Shown here piece after piece: positions 63,420 through 64,000 of a stretch of DNA of 64,000 nucleotides. Made by a program: the position numbers and the translations under genes. Under the pieces are notes generated by a model. The model was not told the DNA's origin. It was given only the letters and a program-made list of their open reading frames with translations, and did no database searches. Position 1 is the first letter of the stretch; every line of letters begins with the position of its first letter. This DNA comes from Oegoconia quadripuncta (Eukaryota; Arthropoda; Insecta; Lepidoptera; Autostichidae). The stretch lies in the NCBI GenBank assembly GCA_949316235.1, contig OX438758.1, positions 15,347,731 to 15,411,730 on the forward strand. Reading direction: 5' to 3'.

Positions 63420-63600
63420 ATTCAATAAATAAATATAAATATTTCGGACACTTACATTATCTAGTCCCAAACTAGGAAAAGCCTGTACCATGTGTACGAG
63501 GTAACGGATAATATAAATACTTATTTATATAAATATCCGCCGGAATAACTGTTCGTTTGTTATGAACAACAGCATTTGCACCTAGCGGGATTTAAACCGA
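63420..63600 (-). mobile_element. SINE C, head lost
   Basis: aaatatttcggacacttaca at the left, ccgccggaataactgttcg, and a degraded box B (gggatttaaaccgac). Confidence 0.72.
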
Positions 63601-64000
63601 CTGGGGGAAAACTAGTATCATAAACAAGACATGTCGTATTCTCATGAATGACATAAAATGAAAAAGTTTAGTAAGCAATACAAATAAATGAGTAGGTATT
63701 ATTTATTTATTTCGAAAGTTTAACTTATTAGGAAGTAAAGTTCCCTTAACATCTCAAGATTTCTATTTTCTCGCTCTGCGCTGGTACCAACGATTGGCAC
63801 GGTTGGCATCGTTCCAACATACGGTTCCATTAAATTAGGTACGTTCCTTCTAAGAGCTGATTCAGACCATCAATTTGCACAATTTTTATTAAGAGACCAA
63901 ATCTGTAATCGCAAAAGAAATACAAAAGTTTCTAAAATGGTATAAAACAGAAAGAGCGAAAATTAACATGAATAACAAAAATCTGTAGAAATTGTGGTGG
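63601..64000. other. Unassigned end of window
   Basis: gcacggttggcatcgttcc near 63797 is a slightly GC-richer patch. Nothing recognised. Confidence 0.3.

Overview
The window looks like intergenic or intronic DNA from a moth or butterfly (Lepidoptera). The reasons are an AT-rich background, no gene-length reading frame on either strand, and dense coverage by short dispersed repeats whose sequence types I associate with lepidopteran genomes. These are tRNA-headed SINEs, elements ending near the motif gcggaaagctagt, and non-LTR retrotransposon tails with gatgat or aataaag ends. No database could be searched, so family letters below (A, B, C and so on) are local names based on copies that align with each other inside this window.

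Main families. SINE A (about 335 bp, tRNA-like head, tail gtgcataaaa) occurs at about 21 sites in both orientations. SINE B (about 270 bp, head tggtgtagtggttag) and SINE C (about 240 bp, head tggtgtagtggatag) have related tRNA-like heads. R is a further A-tailed retroposon. D, E, K, T, U, W, X and Z are inverted-repeat (MITE-like) elements. Q ends in actagctttccg. LINE fragments fall in at least six groups: a TAA-tailed element with a GRPKRRWRDE motif, a GATGAT-tailed element with a KRGRPR motif, F (HNVNTR and IRFYNKVP motifs), G and H (3' ends only), a CCHC-finger LINE, a QRISLAIQRGNA LINE, and an L2/CR1-like reverse transcriptase relic. All are truncated or broken.

Layout. 1-5.6 kb: MITE D, SINE and Q fragments, then element E split by a LINE insertion. 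5.8-5.9 kb: the only candidate host coding exon. 6-16 kb: LINE F relics, SINE B, and a SINE inside a SINE inside repeat L. 17-19 kb: a perfect hairpin, a decayed reverse transcriptase and a pentanucleotide array. 21-25 kb: SINE C, a LINE C-terminus and a 151-bp tandem array with internal dyad symmetry. 28-36 kb: short-period arrays, the second copy of E, foldback elements, a three-layer nest at 33 kb and a 56-bp tandem array. 36-46 kb: SINE A copies, twin hairpins, a 5S-rRNA-like repeat and several MITEs with clean target duplications. 46-64 kb: mixed SINEs, LINE F/H/P ends, an inverted SINE C pair and two large TIR elements, one with near-identical 267-bp arms.

No functional multi-gene system, CRISPR array, canonical tRNA gene or intact transposase was found. 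The main interest lies in the nested insertions, which give a relative order of transposon activity, and in several short symmetric or tandem structures that the dispersed families do not explain.
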